From positions 186,001 to 250,000 of the forward strand of contig JBGAJN010000001.1 in assembly GCA_044224905.1 (NCBI GenBank): a stretch of 64,000 bases of DNA, read 5' to 3'. The notes below the pieces were generated by a model. That model did no database searches and had not been told where the DNA came from. It worked only from the letters and a program-made list of their open reading frames with translations. The stretch's first letter is position 1. Each line of letters opens with the position of its first letter. Of this stretch, positions 25,827 to 34,954 are shown one piece after another. A program made the position numbers and the translations under genes. Source of the stretch: JBGAJN01 sp044224905 (GTDB lineage Bacteria; Verrucomicrobiota; Verrucomicrobiia; Limisphaerales; JBGAJN01).

Positions 25827-27083
25827 TCATTTCGCGGACGGCACCACTGGCTGCGTCCACGCGCGCTCGAAATCGCCAGCTTCGTTCGAATCTTTTTTGG
25901 GCCTCGACGAAGTGACGCGAGCACGCACGTAAATCTCGTCGCCCTTAAAGGAGTAACTCGCCTTCGTTCCCTTCACTGTCGCCAGCACTTTACCAATGTC
26001 GCCGCTGTAACGATGCGTCACGCGGATCGCGTCGCCCTTCGCCGTGCGGACAGGCTCGCTCTTGCCATCGTAGCCTTTGCGCGTGCCGATGAATTCCGTT
26101 GTGTAAGTCACGTCCGGTTCCGCGGCAATTTCGAGCGCGAGTTCGTTCTTCATCCGACGCACATCCTTCAACGTCACTCCGGACGACGCGTAAAAATCTC
26201 CCGCTTCCATCGCGGCAATCAAGCTCGCCGGCGACAGTTCCGCCGAACGCACCATGATCCAGCCGCGACCAGAATTGGAATTCGTGGGCGAGAATTTGTG
26301 ATAGTGATGCGAATCGTCGGTCCCCATTCCGAACACAACCTCGAGACCCAGCTCACTCAGGCGCTTCGTGAGAATGATGTCCCAGATGCGATCGGTGCTC
26401 GCGTGCGTGGCGTCGCCACTGTTGTGAACGGTCGGGTGACCGTTGTAGACCTCGAAGAATCGTTCGCGCTTCACCTGCATCATTTCTTCGGCGGTGACGC
26501 CCCAGTTGAAGTTCGGATGGTTCAAGTGCGCGATCATCGGCACGCCGGTTTTCTCACGCTGGGCGTACACCGCGTTCATGTTATTCTGCATCACTTCGAG
26601 AACGCTGTCGCCGTGCAGCGGCTCGATGCGTTCGACAACGTTGTGCACGTTGATGTGGATCGGCGCGGTCTTGTAACGGTCGGTGATCTCCTCGCATTGC
26701 AAGAGCAGGAACTTCCCGGGCACCTCGAACTTGCCGCGATACTCCTCGAGCTTCTTCAGGCGAACCTGCTTCGCTCCACCTTCCTCACGCTGGTCGACCC
26801 ACGAGTTACCGTAGCGCGCCATATACTTCTCGAATGCCACCGGGCCGCTCTTGGCTTTCGTCACGGTGATCCACTTGTTGCTGTTTTGAAGCGTGTTGTG
26901 GTCGGAGATGCCGAGGAAATCGTAGCCGTGCTCCTTATACCATTCGGTGATCATCTCGGGATAATCATCGCCGTCACTCCACAACGAGTGCGTGTGCAGG
27001 TTGCCCTTCCACCAGCGCGGCTCAGCAGCGAAGGACGAAATGGCGAACAGCGTTCCGAGGAAGAATGGCAAAGTGCGTTTCAT
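25827..27083 (-). CDS. Secreted PHP-domain metal-dependent phosphoesterase-like protein
   Basis: 418 residues from the ATG at 27083; the preceding frame is non-coding. Signal peptide ending SSFA, then GNLHTHSLWSDGDD (HxH metal site, near residues 27-40) and FLGISDHNTLQ, the PHP pattern. Several more His/Asp residues (AHLNHPNFNW; GTDDSHHYH) complete a metal centre. Related secreted proteins in this phylum are annotated as CehA/McbA-type or PHP hydrolases; substrate unknown. It follows two similarly directed genes. Confidence 0.8.
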   Translation of the reverse strand: MKRTLPFFLGTLFAISSFAAEPRWWKGNLHTHSLWSDGDDYPEMITEWYKEHGYDFLGISDHNTLQNSNKWITVTKAKSGPVAFEKYMARYGNSWVDQREEGGAKQVRLKKLEEYRGKFEVPGKFLLLQCEEITDRYKTAPIHINVHNVVERIEPLHGDSVLEVMQNNMNAVYAQREKTGVPMIAHLNHPNFNWGVTAEEMMQVKRERFFEVYNGHPTVHNSGDATHASTDRIWDIILTKRLSELGLEVVFGMGTDDSHHYHKFSPTNSNSGRGWIMVRSAELSPASLIAAMEAGDFYASSGVTLKDVRRMKNELALEIAAEPDVTYTTEFIGTRKGYDGKSEPVRTAKGDAIRVTHRYSGDIGKVLATVKGTKASYSFKGDEIYVRARVTSSRPKKDSNEAGDFERAWTQPVVPSAK

Positions 27084-27136
27084 AAAAGGATTGCCGATCA
27101 TGCCGGCAGCCCGACCGCGCAAGCAACTCCCGAACG

Positions 27137-27817
27137 TCAAGCCGATCGACGTCTCTGATACCACCAACGGCCGATCGTCCACGCCATCGGTGCCAACGCG
27201 ACCAAAAGAATCCACCGGCTACGTTTGAGAAACAGGATCACGCGCTTGAGCGCAGTCGGCTGATAGCCCGTGTCGAAAAGGTAGTCCGGCTCGAAGCGCG
27301 TGAAGTCCACCTCGTGCTTCTCGCCGTTCATTTCAAACTCGCCTTTCACCGTATGGCGCTCGCCGAAGTCGTTGAAGAAATCGAACTCAACACTCACGTC
27401 CTCCGGGAAATCATCGAGCGGCTTGGTAAAGTTGAAATGAATCAACGCCGCCGCCGAGTGATAATCCTTCTGCGGCACCGATTCGCCCACGTCCGCCGCC
27501 CAACCGAACCCGCCCGCTTCGCCGAGATCCGCTTCGCGTTGGTCGATCTTGAGAGCGACGTGTTTGCGCACGTAATCAAAAATCTCCGGCGCGTGCTGTT
27601 TGAGATCCGCGCGCGTAATCATCCCGTTTCCACGCTCATCGAGCCGCGTAATCTTCAGCAACGTGACGAGATCAAAGGTGAAACGCGTTTCCAACTTGTC
27701 CGCGCTGATCCGAATGCGCGCGTAGCTGGTGTCGGGATTGTGGGCGATCGCCGCTAACGGAAGCCACAAAAAGGCGCAGACGGAACAAAACAACCTGCAC
27801 CAATTTAAAACCTTCAC
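27137..27817 (-). CDS. Secreted membrane-anchored protein with EF-hand-like loop
   Basis: 226 residues from a GTG at 27817, where a signal peptide fits (WLPLAAIA then AHNPDTSYARIRIS). A calcium-loop-like segment DERGNGMITRADL lies near residues 59-71, followed by beta-rich region and a single C-terminal membrane helix (SRWILLVALAPMAWTIGRWW) with a basic tail. The start of the mature domain resembles the N-terminal extension of HupE/UreJ-like proteins, but the transporter is absent. It sits between two PHP-type genes. Confidence 0.7.
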   Translation of the reverse strand: MKVLNWCRLFCSVCAFLWLPLAAIAHNPDTSYARIRISADKLETRFTFDLVTLLKITRLDERGNGMITRADLKQHAPEIFDYVRKHVALKIDQREADLGEAGGFGWAADVGESVPQKDYHSAAALIHFNFTKPLDDFPEDVSVEFDFFNDFGERHTVKGEFEMNGEKHEVDFTRFEPDYLFDTGYQPTALKRVILFLKRSRWILLVALAPMAWTIGRWWYQRRRSA

Positions 27818-27870
27818 CGCTGCAGAATTCTTTTGCGCCTTCTGTGCCTTTTCGTGGCCAGGACTGGAGC

Positions 27871-30800
27871 TCACTTCGCCTGCGGATCGAACTTGATCCA
27901 CATCGGCGAAGCCCAGACGAGTTCGCCGTAGCTTTCGTGAGCCTGCTTCTTCTGCTCGCCGCGCACGTAGTAATAGCTCGTCTTGCCGGCCTCGGGATTC
28001 GGATCGGTCCAAGTGAAGTTCACCTCAGCGGCGTTGGGCACGATGGAATGAATCTCCACGTCGTCCTTCACGATGGTCACCTTCTCGAATGGCGCGGTGC
28101 CGATCAGCTTGATGCTCAACTTCGGCGCGGCGCTCACGGTGAATTCATCGCCCATCATGTAGGTCTTGCCGTTCGCCTTGCAGGTGTATTCGGCGATGAT
28201 GTTGTCCGTCGCGCCGTAGGTGTGGCGCTGGCGCATTGCTTTCAACAATGCTTCACGCGAATTGTTCTCCGCATAAACCAGCGCGTAGCTGATGTGCGTC
28301 GAACCGTGGTCGCTGCTCGATTGGAAGGACATCCGGTAGCCCTTCTTGAACGCGAGGTTCACGAAACCGAGCGGTTCCCAACCTCCAATGGAATCATCCG
28401 CCGTCGGGCAGCGCGGTGCGCCGGGGCGTTCGTAGTTCTGCCGCGCGCCTTGATAAATTTCCACCATCGGCTCGACCTGCGGATCCCAATCGCGCCAGTC
28501 GGTGCCCATGCTCGTGGCGCTCGTGTGCGACGCGCACACACCGTTGAACTGCTTCAGATACTTGTAGAGCATCTGCGTGTCAGGCGCGTGGCCGGGATCA
28601 TTGCGACCGCTGATCGGCAGACGCGGAAGCGTGCGGACTCCGCGTTGCTCGAACACCACGTTGCGATGGCCCTCAGGGTAACGCACGCTGCGCTCGTAGG
28701 TGAAAGGCGGCTCAAATTTTCCCGCGATGCGGAAGGCGTCCGTGGTCTTCTGCGTAAGCCACCAAGTGTATTCACGGCCGCCGCCGTTGTCGTGATCGCC
28801 GCAGCCGAGCCAGTCCATAGCCGCCACGTCGACAGCGTAACGCCACATGTCTTCGAGCGGGCCGTCGTTGCCGCCGTCGCCGGAAATTTCCGTGTGACGA
28901 TGAAACTCGCCGCGGACGATTTGCAGTTGGCTGCCGTTGTAATTCATCCGATACGCGCGGGCCTTGGCGACTTCGGCGCGTTCCTTTTCGGTGTCAACAG
29001 TCGCCTTCGCACTCGCATTTGGCGCCGCCTTCGCGGGCTTGAGCGACGCGGTCACTTTGGCGGAAGGCATTTCGAGGCGGCTGAGATAGATGTCGTTGTC
29101 GAACGGGTCGCTGCCGGAGTCGAGCGAAGCATTGCCGCCGCTGCCGCGCGTGATGTGGCGCGATTGGCGATGGTCACTCGAGTGCGCCACGATGATTCCG
29201 CCCTGCGGATGCGCGGCGACGGCCGGGACGTTGTAGAGCAAGTTGTCCGAGTTCGGCATCAGCACGGGGCCGATCCATTTCGCGCCGTCGAAGTAAACCG
29301 CGTGATTCATCCAAACCGTGCCGAGTGGTGATTGGAAATTTCCCTCACGCGCGCGGGCCAACAACCACACGCGACCATCGCGATCAGCGACGACGCGACC
29401 GAGATTGTTGTACGCGTTGGCGGGCGCGCCCTCGGCTTCTTCGCCGGGCTTGCGTTCTTCGGCACCACCAGCGCGATTGACTGGCAGATTGCCGGGACCG
29501 CGGCGCTTCTTTGCACCGGGCAAAGCGGTGGCTGGCGAAGTCTCAGGCGCCATCCATTTTCCATCAGCGAGCACGCGCAATCCGATCTGACGATCGCGAT
29601 AAAGTCCGATGCCTTCGTCCTTCGCATACGCGCCCCAGTCCTTGCCCCACGTTTGGCCGCTCAGTTCCCAGCAGACCCAAAGCTGATTCGCGCCATCGTA
29701 GGTAATGGCGGGACGCGCCTCGTATTGCGGCGTGTTGGCGGCGGGCTGCGCGGCCTTGGCCTTGCCACCGGATTCGAACTCCCGCACCCACACGTCGTAA
29801 TCACCCTTGTCGTAAGTGTCCCACGCGATGGCAATGCGGCCGTCGTGCGCGGCGGCGATGGCGGGCGTCCAGCACGAGCCGTTCTGTGTGCTCGCGCGAA
29901 TTTCATCGGACCAACCCTTGGCCGTTTGATGCTTGGCCAGAATGCGGAACACGCCGTCGCGCACGCCCTGCCACGCGACCCAAACGTTGCCCTTCGAATC
30001 TGCAACAGCCACCGGACTCACGTCGCTCGCCGCGTTCTGCGAGACATTCACCGGCTCGGAAAGCTTTCCGTCGCTGAATGAACGCGCCCAGATTTCGAAA
30101 TTCGCGGTGCCCTTGCCGTTCTGCCACGATTTGTTCTCGCTCCAGAAAATCCAGAGCGCGCCTTTGCCGTCGAGCGCGATCGCAGTCTTGTAGATGTCGC
30201 CCTGCCCCGCCGTGACAGCGATAGGTTCACCGGCTTTGCCATTTTTCACCACGCGCAGCCAGAGCTGATCGCCGCCGGGAAGCTTGGCGAGGAACGACAA
30301 ATCCTTCGGCTCTGCGTCCCACGTCTTCGCGCGATCATCACGATCCAAACCGGGAGTGAAGCTGACATGCGCGATGTAGGTCGTGCCGTCATCTGCCACG
30401 GCGATCGCCGGAAAATCATCGTCGGTGCGCTGGACGGTGAGCGGTTGGGTGGCGGCGGTGCGCTCGATGTCGACGGCGCCGTCGAGTTTTTCAGCAATCT
30501 TGCCGTAGGGAACTTCCGCGAGCTTGAATTCGAAATTGCCCTGCGCGGTCTTCACCGAAACGACGGAATCCTCAGTCACGTCCACGAGTCGGAGAATGAC
30601 GCCGTTGTCGGCCATGATGCCGCCGGCTGCGGCTCCCGCCTTGCCCTTTTTCTTGCCCTTCTGCTGCTGCTGTTGCGCGCCCTTCTTCTGCTGATTGGAA
30701 CGGCGCACAGTGAGCGGACGCGTCTCCGCTTTCCAGCCGGTCGTGCCCTCGACGACGTCCTTCTGCTGGAAACGCCAGCCGCTGATATTCGCCACCGAAC

Positions 30801-30939
30801 CGGGCGCGACGGTCACGGTGCCGTCCCATTTCTTATTGCCGTCATCGGTCAGACCGAAGCGGATGCGAACGCCGACTTGGTCGGCGTGAACGGCGGAAAG
30901 ACCGAACGCGAGGACAAGGAGGCAGATGAGTTTTTTCAT
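27871..30939 (-). CDS. Large secreted protein with C-terminal PHP-like (DUF3604-type) domain
   Basis: 1022 residues from the ATG at 30939 (Sec signal ending SAVHA). The N-terminal two-thirds is beta-rich with propeller-like WxAW repeats (NVWVAWQGV; GALWIFWSEN). A low-complexity stretch (QQQQQKGKKKGK, about residues 92-103) interrupts it. The C-terminal third has GEFHRHTEISGDGG and WLGCGDHDNGGG, the His/Asp metal pattern of PHP-like hydrolases, and YALVYAENNSREALLKAMRQRHTYGAT typical of DUF3604. Probably periplasmic or extracellular; substrate unknown. Confidence 0.78.
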   Translation of the reverse strand: MKKLICLLVLAFGLSAVHADQVGVRIRFGLTDDGNKKWDGTVTVAPGSVANISGWRFQQKDVVEGTTGWKAETRPLTVRRSNQQKKGAQQQQQKGKKKGKAGAAAGGIMADNGVILRLVDVTEDSVVSVKTAQGNFEFKLAEVPYGKIAEKLDGAVDIERTAATQPLTVQRTDDDFPAIAVADDGTTYIAHVSFTPGLDRDDRAKTWDAEPKDLSFLAKLPGGDQLWLRVVKNGKAGEPIAVTAGQGDIYKTAIALDGKGALWIFWSENKSWQNGKGTANFEIWARSFSDGKLSEPVNVSQNAASDVSPVAVADSKGNVWVAWQGVRDGVFRILAKHQTAKGWSDEIRASTQNGSCWTPAIAAAHDGRIAIAWDTYDKGDYDVWVREFESGGKAKAAQPAANTPQYEARPAITYDGANQLWVCWELSGQTWGKDWGAYAKDEGIGLYRDRQIGLRVLADGKWMAPETSPATALPGAKKRRGPGNLPVNRAGGAEERKPGEEAEGAPANAYNNLGRVVADRDGRVWLLARAREGNFQSPLGTVWMNHAVYFDGAKWIGPVLMPNSDNLLYNVPAVAAHPQGGIIVAHSSDHRQSRHITRGSGGNASLDSGSDPFDNDIYLSRLEMPSAKVTASLKPAKAAPNASAKATVDTEKERAEVAKARAYRMNYNGSQLQIVRGEFHRHTEISGDGGNDGPLEDMWRYAVDVAAMDWLGCGDHDNGGGREYTWWLTQKTTDAFRIAGKFEPPFTYERSVRYPEGHRNVVFEQRGVRTLPRLPISGRNDPGHAPDTQMLYKYLKQFNGVCASHTSATSMGTDWRDWDPQVEPMVEIYQGARQNYERPGAPRCPTADDSIGGWEPLGFVNLAFKKGYRMSFQSSSDHGSTHISYALVYAENNSREALLKAMRQRHTYGATDNIIAEYTCKANGKTYMMGDEFTVSAAPKLSIKLIGTAPFEKVTIVKDDVEIHSIVPNAAEVNFTWTDPNPEAGKTSYYYVRGEQKKQAHESYGELVWASPMWIKFDPQAK

Positions 30940-31021
30940 ACGCGATGAACGCTGGACGCAGGCAGACGGTGAATTGTTACGGGAAACTTTAGCGGGACGC
31001 CGCGCGCTGACCACGGAAAAA

Positions 31022-31540
31022 TTAACGCGGCAATTGCGGCAACTCCTTCGCCATCACCAACACGTCCTGATAAAGCCCGTCGACTTTACACGGATCGGGC
31101 CGGATATCCTCGCGCGTGAAGCCGGCGGATTCGTACAGGCGGATCGCGGCGACATTCGAAGCGTGAACGGTCAACTCCACGCTCTCCAAATACACCTGCG
31201 CCGCGCGTTCCAACGCCGCGAGCAACAGGCGACGACCGATTCCGCGCTGACGAAACTCGCGTGCGACGCCCATGCCGAGCGTGCCCACGTGAGCACGCGA
31301 TGGTTGGTCGATCCGGATGATGTCACACCAACCCACGACCTCGTGATTGCACTCCGCGACGAACTGAGGATTGCAGAACAGGAGATTTTGCAACACGTAG
31401 TCCCGCGTGGCTACGGGCGTCGGCACCACGGAGAACGCGAGCGACTGGCGTTCGCGACAGACCGCATCCATACAGGCGTGATAACTTTCGATGTGTTCCT
31501 CGCGGATCGGGACAACGGCGATCTCAGGCCCCGCGCTCAT
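31022..31540 (-). CDS. GNAT-family N-acetyltransferase
   Basis: 172 residues. Acetyl-CoA-binding motif A GMGVAREFRQRGIGRRLLLAAL and motif B ASNVAAIRLYESAGFTRE are clear. Acceptor substrate unknown; the N-terminal ITEHIESYHACM type start resembles RimI-like or PhnO-like members. It lies 4 bp after the tag stop, so it is probably the last gene of the leuA operon segment. Confidence 0.9.
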   Translation of the reverse strand: MSAGPEIAVVPIREEHIESYHACMDAVCRERQSLAFSVVPTPVATRDYVLQNLLFCNPQFVAECNHEVVGWCDIIRIDQPSRAHVGTLGMGVAREFRQRGIGRRLLLAALERAAQVYLESVELTVHASNVAAIRLYESAGFTREDIRPDPCKVDGLYQDVLVMAKELPQLPR

Positions 31541-31544
31541 CCGC

Positions 31545-32111
31545 TCAACGCAGTTTGGCGACCTCGCGGTGACGCGAACACGAAACCAAATGATCGTTCA
31601 CCATGCCGCTCGCCTGCATGAAGGCGTAGCAGATGGTCGAGCCGACGAACTTGAATCCACGCTTGAGCAGATCCTTGCTCATCGCGTCGGACTCGGGCGT
31701 GCGTGCCGGAACGTCTTTCATTTCACGGCGCGCGTTCTGGATGGGTTTGCCACCGACAAACTGCCAGAGGTAGCGATCGAAGCTGCCGAAGTCCTCGCGG
31801 ACGGCCAAGAATGCTTTCGCATTTTGGATCGTGGCCGCGATCTTCAGGCGGTTGCGGATAATGCCGGGGTCAGCGAGGAGTTGCGCCACTTTCCGCGCGT
31901 CGTAGCGGGCGATTTTCTTCGCATCGAATTGATCGAACGCCGCACGATAATTCTCCCGCTTCTTCAAAACGGTGGACCAACTCAAGCCCGCCTGCGCCCC
32001 TTCAAGGATGAGCAATTCAAATAACGCCCGATCGTCATGCAGCGGCACACCCCACTCGGTGTCGTGGTAAGCGATGTCGGGTTCTTTGGTTGGCCAGGGG
32101 CAACGCGGCAT
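31545..32111 (-). CDS. tag: DNA-3-methyladenine glycosylase I
   Basis: 188 residues from the ATG at 32111. Starts MPRCPWPTKEPDIAYHDTEWGVP, with the Zn-ligand Cys, then LLILEGAQAGLSWSTVLKKRENYR, and the C-terminal KFVGSTICYAFMQASGMVNDH with the second zinc ligands (His). Removes 3-methyladenine from DNA. The frame extends upstream to 32234, but this overlaps the FAH gene and has no family character. Confidence 0.95.
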   Translation of the reverse strand: MPRCPWPTKEPDIAYHDTEWGVPLHDDRALFELLILEGAQAGLSWSTVLKKRENYRAAFDQFDAKKIARYDARKVAQLLADPGIIRNRLKIAATIQNAKAFLAVREDFGSFDRYLWQFVGGKPIQNARREMKDVPARTPESDAMSKDLLKRGFKFVGSTICYAFMQASGMVNDHLVSCSRHREVAKLR

Positions 32112-32124
32112 GAGCGTGCAGAAG

Positions 32125-32979
32125 TTATGAAGCGGCGACAGCGGTCTGCGATTGTTCGCCGAGATTTTCGATGCCGAGCTCCACGCGGTCGCCGGGCTTG
32201 AGGAAGACGGGCGGCTTGAAACCGAGCCCGACACCGGGCGGCGTGCCGGTGCTGATCACGTCGCCGGGCAACAGCGTCATGAACTGGCTGATGTAGCTCA
32301 CGAGCTTGGTCACGCCGAAAACCATCTGGCGCGTGCTGCTATTCTGCACGGTGCGGCCATTGACCTTGAGCCACATCGCGAGCGCGTGCGGATCGGGAAT
32401 TTCATCACGCGTGGCGAGAACCGGGCCGAGCGGGGCGAACGTGTCGCAACTCTTGCCCTTCACCCATTGCCCGCCGCGTTCAAGCTGCCACTCGCGTTCG
32501 CTGTAGTCGTTGTGCAACGCGTAGCCCGCGACGTGTGACAACGCATCGGCTTCGCTCACGTAGCTCGCGCGCTTGCCAATGACGATCGCCAGCTCGACTT
32601 CCCAGTCCGTCTTCTGCGAAGCGCGCGGGATGATCACGTTGTCGTTCGGTCCGCAAAGGGCCGTGGTGGCTTTGAAGAACAGGATGGGCTCCGGCGGGAT
32701 CGGCATGCCGGATTCCTTCGCGTGATCGGCGTAATTCAAGCCGACGCACACGATCTTGCTCGGACGTTGAATCGGTGCACCCAGACGAACCGAGTGGGCC
32801 ACGACCGGCGCCTTGTCGGCATTCACACCCGCCCACGCGGCGAGACGACTCAAACCGTCGCCGCCGAGAAACGCTTCACCGTAATCTTCACCGAACGCCG
32901 AAGCGTCGATGCGTTTGCCGTTGGAAAGAAGGAGGCCGGGCTTTTCTTTGCCGGGCTCGCCAAAGCGGATGAGTTTCAT
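32125..32979 (-). CDS. Fumarylacetoacetate hydrolase-family protein
   Basis: 284 residues. The FAH catalytic fold is clear: KIVCVGLNYADHAKESG, PILFFKATTALCGPND, DWEVELAIVIGKRA (metal-binding Glu), YALHNDYSEREWQ, KSCDTFAPLGP, and ISTGTPPGVGLG near the end. This family hydrolyses or decarboxylates beta-diketo acids using Mg2+; ureidoglycolate lyase and HpcE-like annotations are common. It is 8 bp after leuA and 13 bp before tag. Confidence 0.92.
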   Translation of the reverse strand: MKLIRFGEPGKEKPGLLLSNGKRIDASAFGEDYGEAFLGGDGLSRLAAWAGVNADKAPVVAHSVRLGAPIQRPSKIVCVGLNYADHAKESGMPIPPEPILFFKATTALCGPNDNVIIPRASQKTDWEVELAIVIGKRASYVSEADALSHVAGYALHNDYSEREWQLERGGQWVKGKSCDTFAPLGPVLATRDEIPDPHALAMWLKVNGRTVQNSSTRQMVFGVTKLVSYISQFMTLLPGDVISTGTPPGVGLGFKPPVFLKPGDRVELGIENLGEQSQTAVAAS

Positions 32980-32987
32980 GCGGGAAT

Positions 32988-34643
32988 TTAGCTGCGGTTC
33001 AACGCGCTGAGCACCGCCTTGATGGAAGCGAGTTCGATGTTCGTGTCGACGGCGGCGCCCCAGCGGATTTTGCCGTCGGCGAGTTTGATCTGAATATAGG
33101 CAATCGCCACCGCGCCTTCACCGGCACTGAGCGAATGCTCGCGATACGCGGCGACTTCGAACTTCGGCGCACCAGCCGTCTGCAATGCCTGCACCAACGC
33201 AGCGATCGGACCGTTCCCCTCGCCCACCAAGGAAATCTCTTTCCCGTCGCGAGTCGCGCTCGCGCGGCAACGGAATTTTCCGTCCACGCCGTCGGCATGG
33301 AAGTGAATGAGATTCCACGGCGAGGAGCGCTCGATGTATTCGCGCCAGAACATCGCCTTGAGTTCCTCGGCTTTCACTTCGCGACCGAGCGCATCGACGA
33401 GATCGTTCGCGATGGGTCCGAATTCGCGCTGCATATCCTTCGGCAGCTCGATGCCGAACTGGCTTTCGAGAAGATAGGCCACGCCGCCTTTGCCGGACTG
33501 CGAATTCACGCGGATCACCTCGCGGTATTCGCGACCAATGTCCGACGGATCGATCGTGAGATACGGCACGTCCCAATGCGTCCGGCCGCCCTTTTCCCAT
33601 TCGCTCAGGCCCTTCTTGATCGCGTCCTGATGCGAGCCGCTGAACGCCGTGAATACCAATTCGCCCGCATACGGATGGCGCGGCGGCACGGTGAGTCCGG
33701 TGCAACGTTCATACACGTCGCGAATCGCGCTCAGGTCGGTGAAGTCGAGCTTGGGATCGATGCCGTGCATGTAGAGATTCATCGCCACAGTGACGACGTC
33801 GAGATTGCCGGTGCGCTCACCGTTGCCGAAGAGCGTGCCTTCGACGCGGTCCGCGCCCGCCAGCAAGCCGAGCTCCGTCGCGGCCGTGCCGGTGTTACGA
33901 TCGTTGTGCGTGTGGAGCGAAACGATGAGCGACTCACGATTCTTGATGTTGCGGCACATCCACTCGATCTGGTCGGCGTACACATTCGGCATCGCGACCT
34001 CGACCGTGTCAGGCAGATTCAAAATCATTTTCCGCTGAGGCGTCGGTTGCCAGACGTCCATCACGGCTTCGGAAACTTCCTTCGCGAACTCAACTTCCGT
34101 CGCGGAGAAACTTTCGGGCGAATACTGGAGCGTCACGTCAGTGCCCTGGAGGCGATGCAAGCGTTCCTGAATCAACCGCGCGCCGTTCACCGCGATGGCT
34201 TTGATCTCGTCCTTCGTCTTGCCGAACACCACGCGGCGCTGCGCTGGCGAGGTCGAGTTATACATGTGAATGACCACACGCTTCGCGCCCTTCAGCGACT
34301 CGAAGGTTTTCTCGATCAAATCCTCGCGCGCCTGGACGAGCACCTGAATGGTCACGTCGCCGGGGACGTGCCCGTCTTCGATGAGCAGGCGATTAAACCG
34401 GAACTCGGTATTCGACGCGGACGGAAAGCCGACTTCGATTTCCTTGAAGCCGCATTTCACGAGGGTCTGAAACAGCTCAAGCTTCTGCGCGATGTTCATC
34501 GGCACGGCGAGCGCCTGATTGCCGTCGCGGAGGTCCACGCTGCACCACAGCGGCGCGCGTGTAAGGACGCGCGACGGCCATTGACGGTCGGGCAGGTTCA
34601 CCGGCGGAAACGGCCGGTACTTGGTCGCGGGATTATTTAACAT
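32988..34643 (-). CDS. leuA: 2-isopropylmalate synthase (LeuA2-type)
   Basis: 551 residues from the ATG at 34643. Domain order: N-terminal flexible segment (KYRPFPPVNLPDRQWPSR), catalytic TIM barrel with CSVDLRDGNQAL and NLPDTVEVAMPNVYAD, HxH metal site SLHTHNDRNTG, subdomains with SGSHQDAIKKG, and a C-terminal regulatory (leucine-binding) domain. Catalyses the first step of leucine synthesis. The start follows a leader peptide and attenuator (34694-34826), so leucine feeds back on transcription as well as activity. Confidence 0.95.
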   Translation of the reverse strand: MLNNPATKYRPFPPVNLPDRQWPSRVLTRAPLWCSVDLRDGNQALAVPMNIAQKLELFQTLVKCGFKEIEVGFPSASNTEFRFNRLLIEDGHVPGDVTIQVLVQAREDLIEKTFESLKGAKRVVIHMYNSTSPAQRRVVFGKTKDEIKAIAVNGARLIQERLHRLQGTDVTLQYSPESFSATEVEFAKEVSEAVMDVWQPTPQRKMILNLPDTVEVAMPNVYADQIEWMCRNIKNRESLIVSLHTHNDRNTGTAATELGLLAGADRVEGTLFGNGERTGNLDVVTVAMNLYMHGIDPKLDFTDLSAIRDVYERCTGLTVPPRHPYAGELVFTAFSGSHQDAIKKGLSEWEKGGRTHWDVPYLTIDPSDIGREYREVIRVNSQSGKGGVAYLLESQFGIELPKDMQREFGPIANDLVDALGREVKAEELKAMFWREYIERSSPWNLIHFHADGVDGKFRCRASATRDGKEISLVGEGNGPIAALVQALQTAGAPKFEVAAYREHSLSAGEGAVAIAYIQIKLADGKIRWGAAVDTNIELASIKAVLSALNRS

Positions 34644-34693
34644 GGCTTCGTTATGTTCGTTGTTGCTCCGAGCCGCTGCGCGCAAACCGGTGG

Positions 34694-34732
34694 CGGAAAA
34701 CAAAAACCCCACCGCCGTTTGCGGCAGTGGGG
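34694..34732 (-). terminator. Attenuator terminator upstream of leuA
   Basis: On the minus strand: hairpin with arms 34722-34732 and 34707-34717, loop CAAA, one G-U pair, then TTTTTGTTTT. It sits 51-63 bp upstream of leuA and 22 bp after the leucine leader peptide. Its 5' arm is complementary to bases at 34760-34772, so it can be opened by an alternative fold. Confidence 0.85.
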
Positions 34733-34772
34733 TCTCGAAATTCGGTGACGCGAATCAAGCCCCGACTGCCGC
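34733..34772 (-). promoter_or_regulatory. Leucine attenuator antiterminator segment
   Basis: Segment 34760-34772 on the minus strand reads GCGGCAGTCGGGG and covers codons 19-23 of the leader peptide. It is complementary, with one bulged base, to the terminator 5' arm CCCCACTGCCGC (34721-34732). Ribosome stalling at the Leu codons would leave this segment free to pair and block the terminator. A possible -10 element TAGAAT lies at 34867-34872. Confidence 0.78.
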
Positions 34773-34826
34773 GCTGCTAAGCAGCAGCACGTTGGCAAGC
34801 AGCAGGCCGTTCAATTCGCGATTCAC
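34755..34826 (-). CDS. leuL: Leucine leader peptide (LeuL-like)
   Basis: 23 residues from a GTG at 34826 to TGA at 34755. It holds two LLL runs (residues 8-10 and 14-16, codons CTG CTG CTT each) plus one more Leu, 7 Leu in 23. This density and its place before the attenuator of leuA is the pattern of transcription-attenuation leader peptides. A Shine-Dalgarno is not apparent. Too short for ordinary ORF detection. Confidence 0.85.
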   Translation of the reverse strand: MNRELNGLLLANVLLLSSAAVGA

Positions 34827-34954
34827 AAGGCCACAGATAGTCCGCCCGCACGCAAGGGTCAAACCAATTCTAGCCGTCACACAATTGACACTCGCCACCG
34901 GATACGCGGCTGGTAGTCTTCCCGCCCGCGTCATAATTGCCGCGTCGATGGTTT

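Noticed and set aside
33135..34640. Plus-strand 501-codon frame opposite leuA
   Set aside because: Antisense shadow of leuA, whose motifs are unambiguous.
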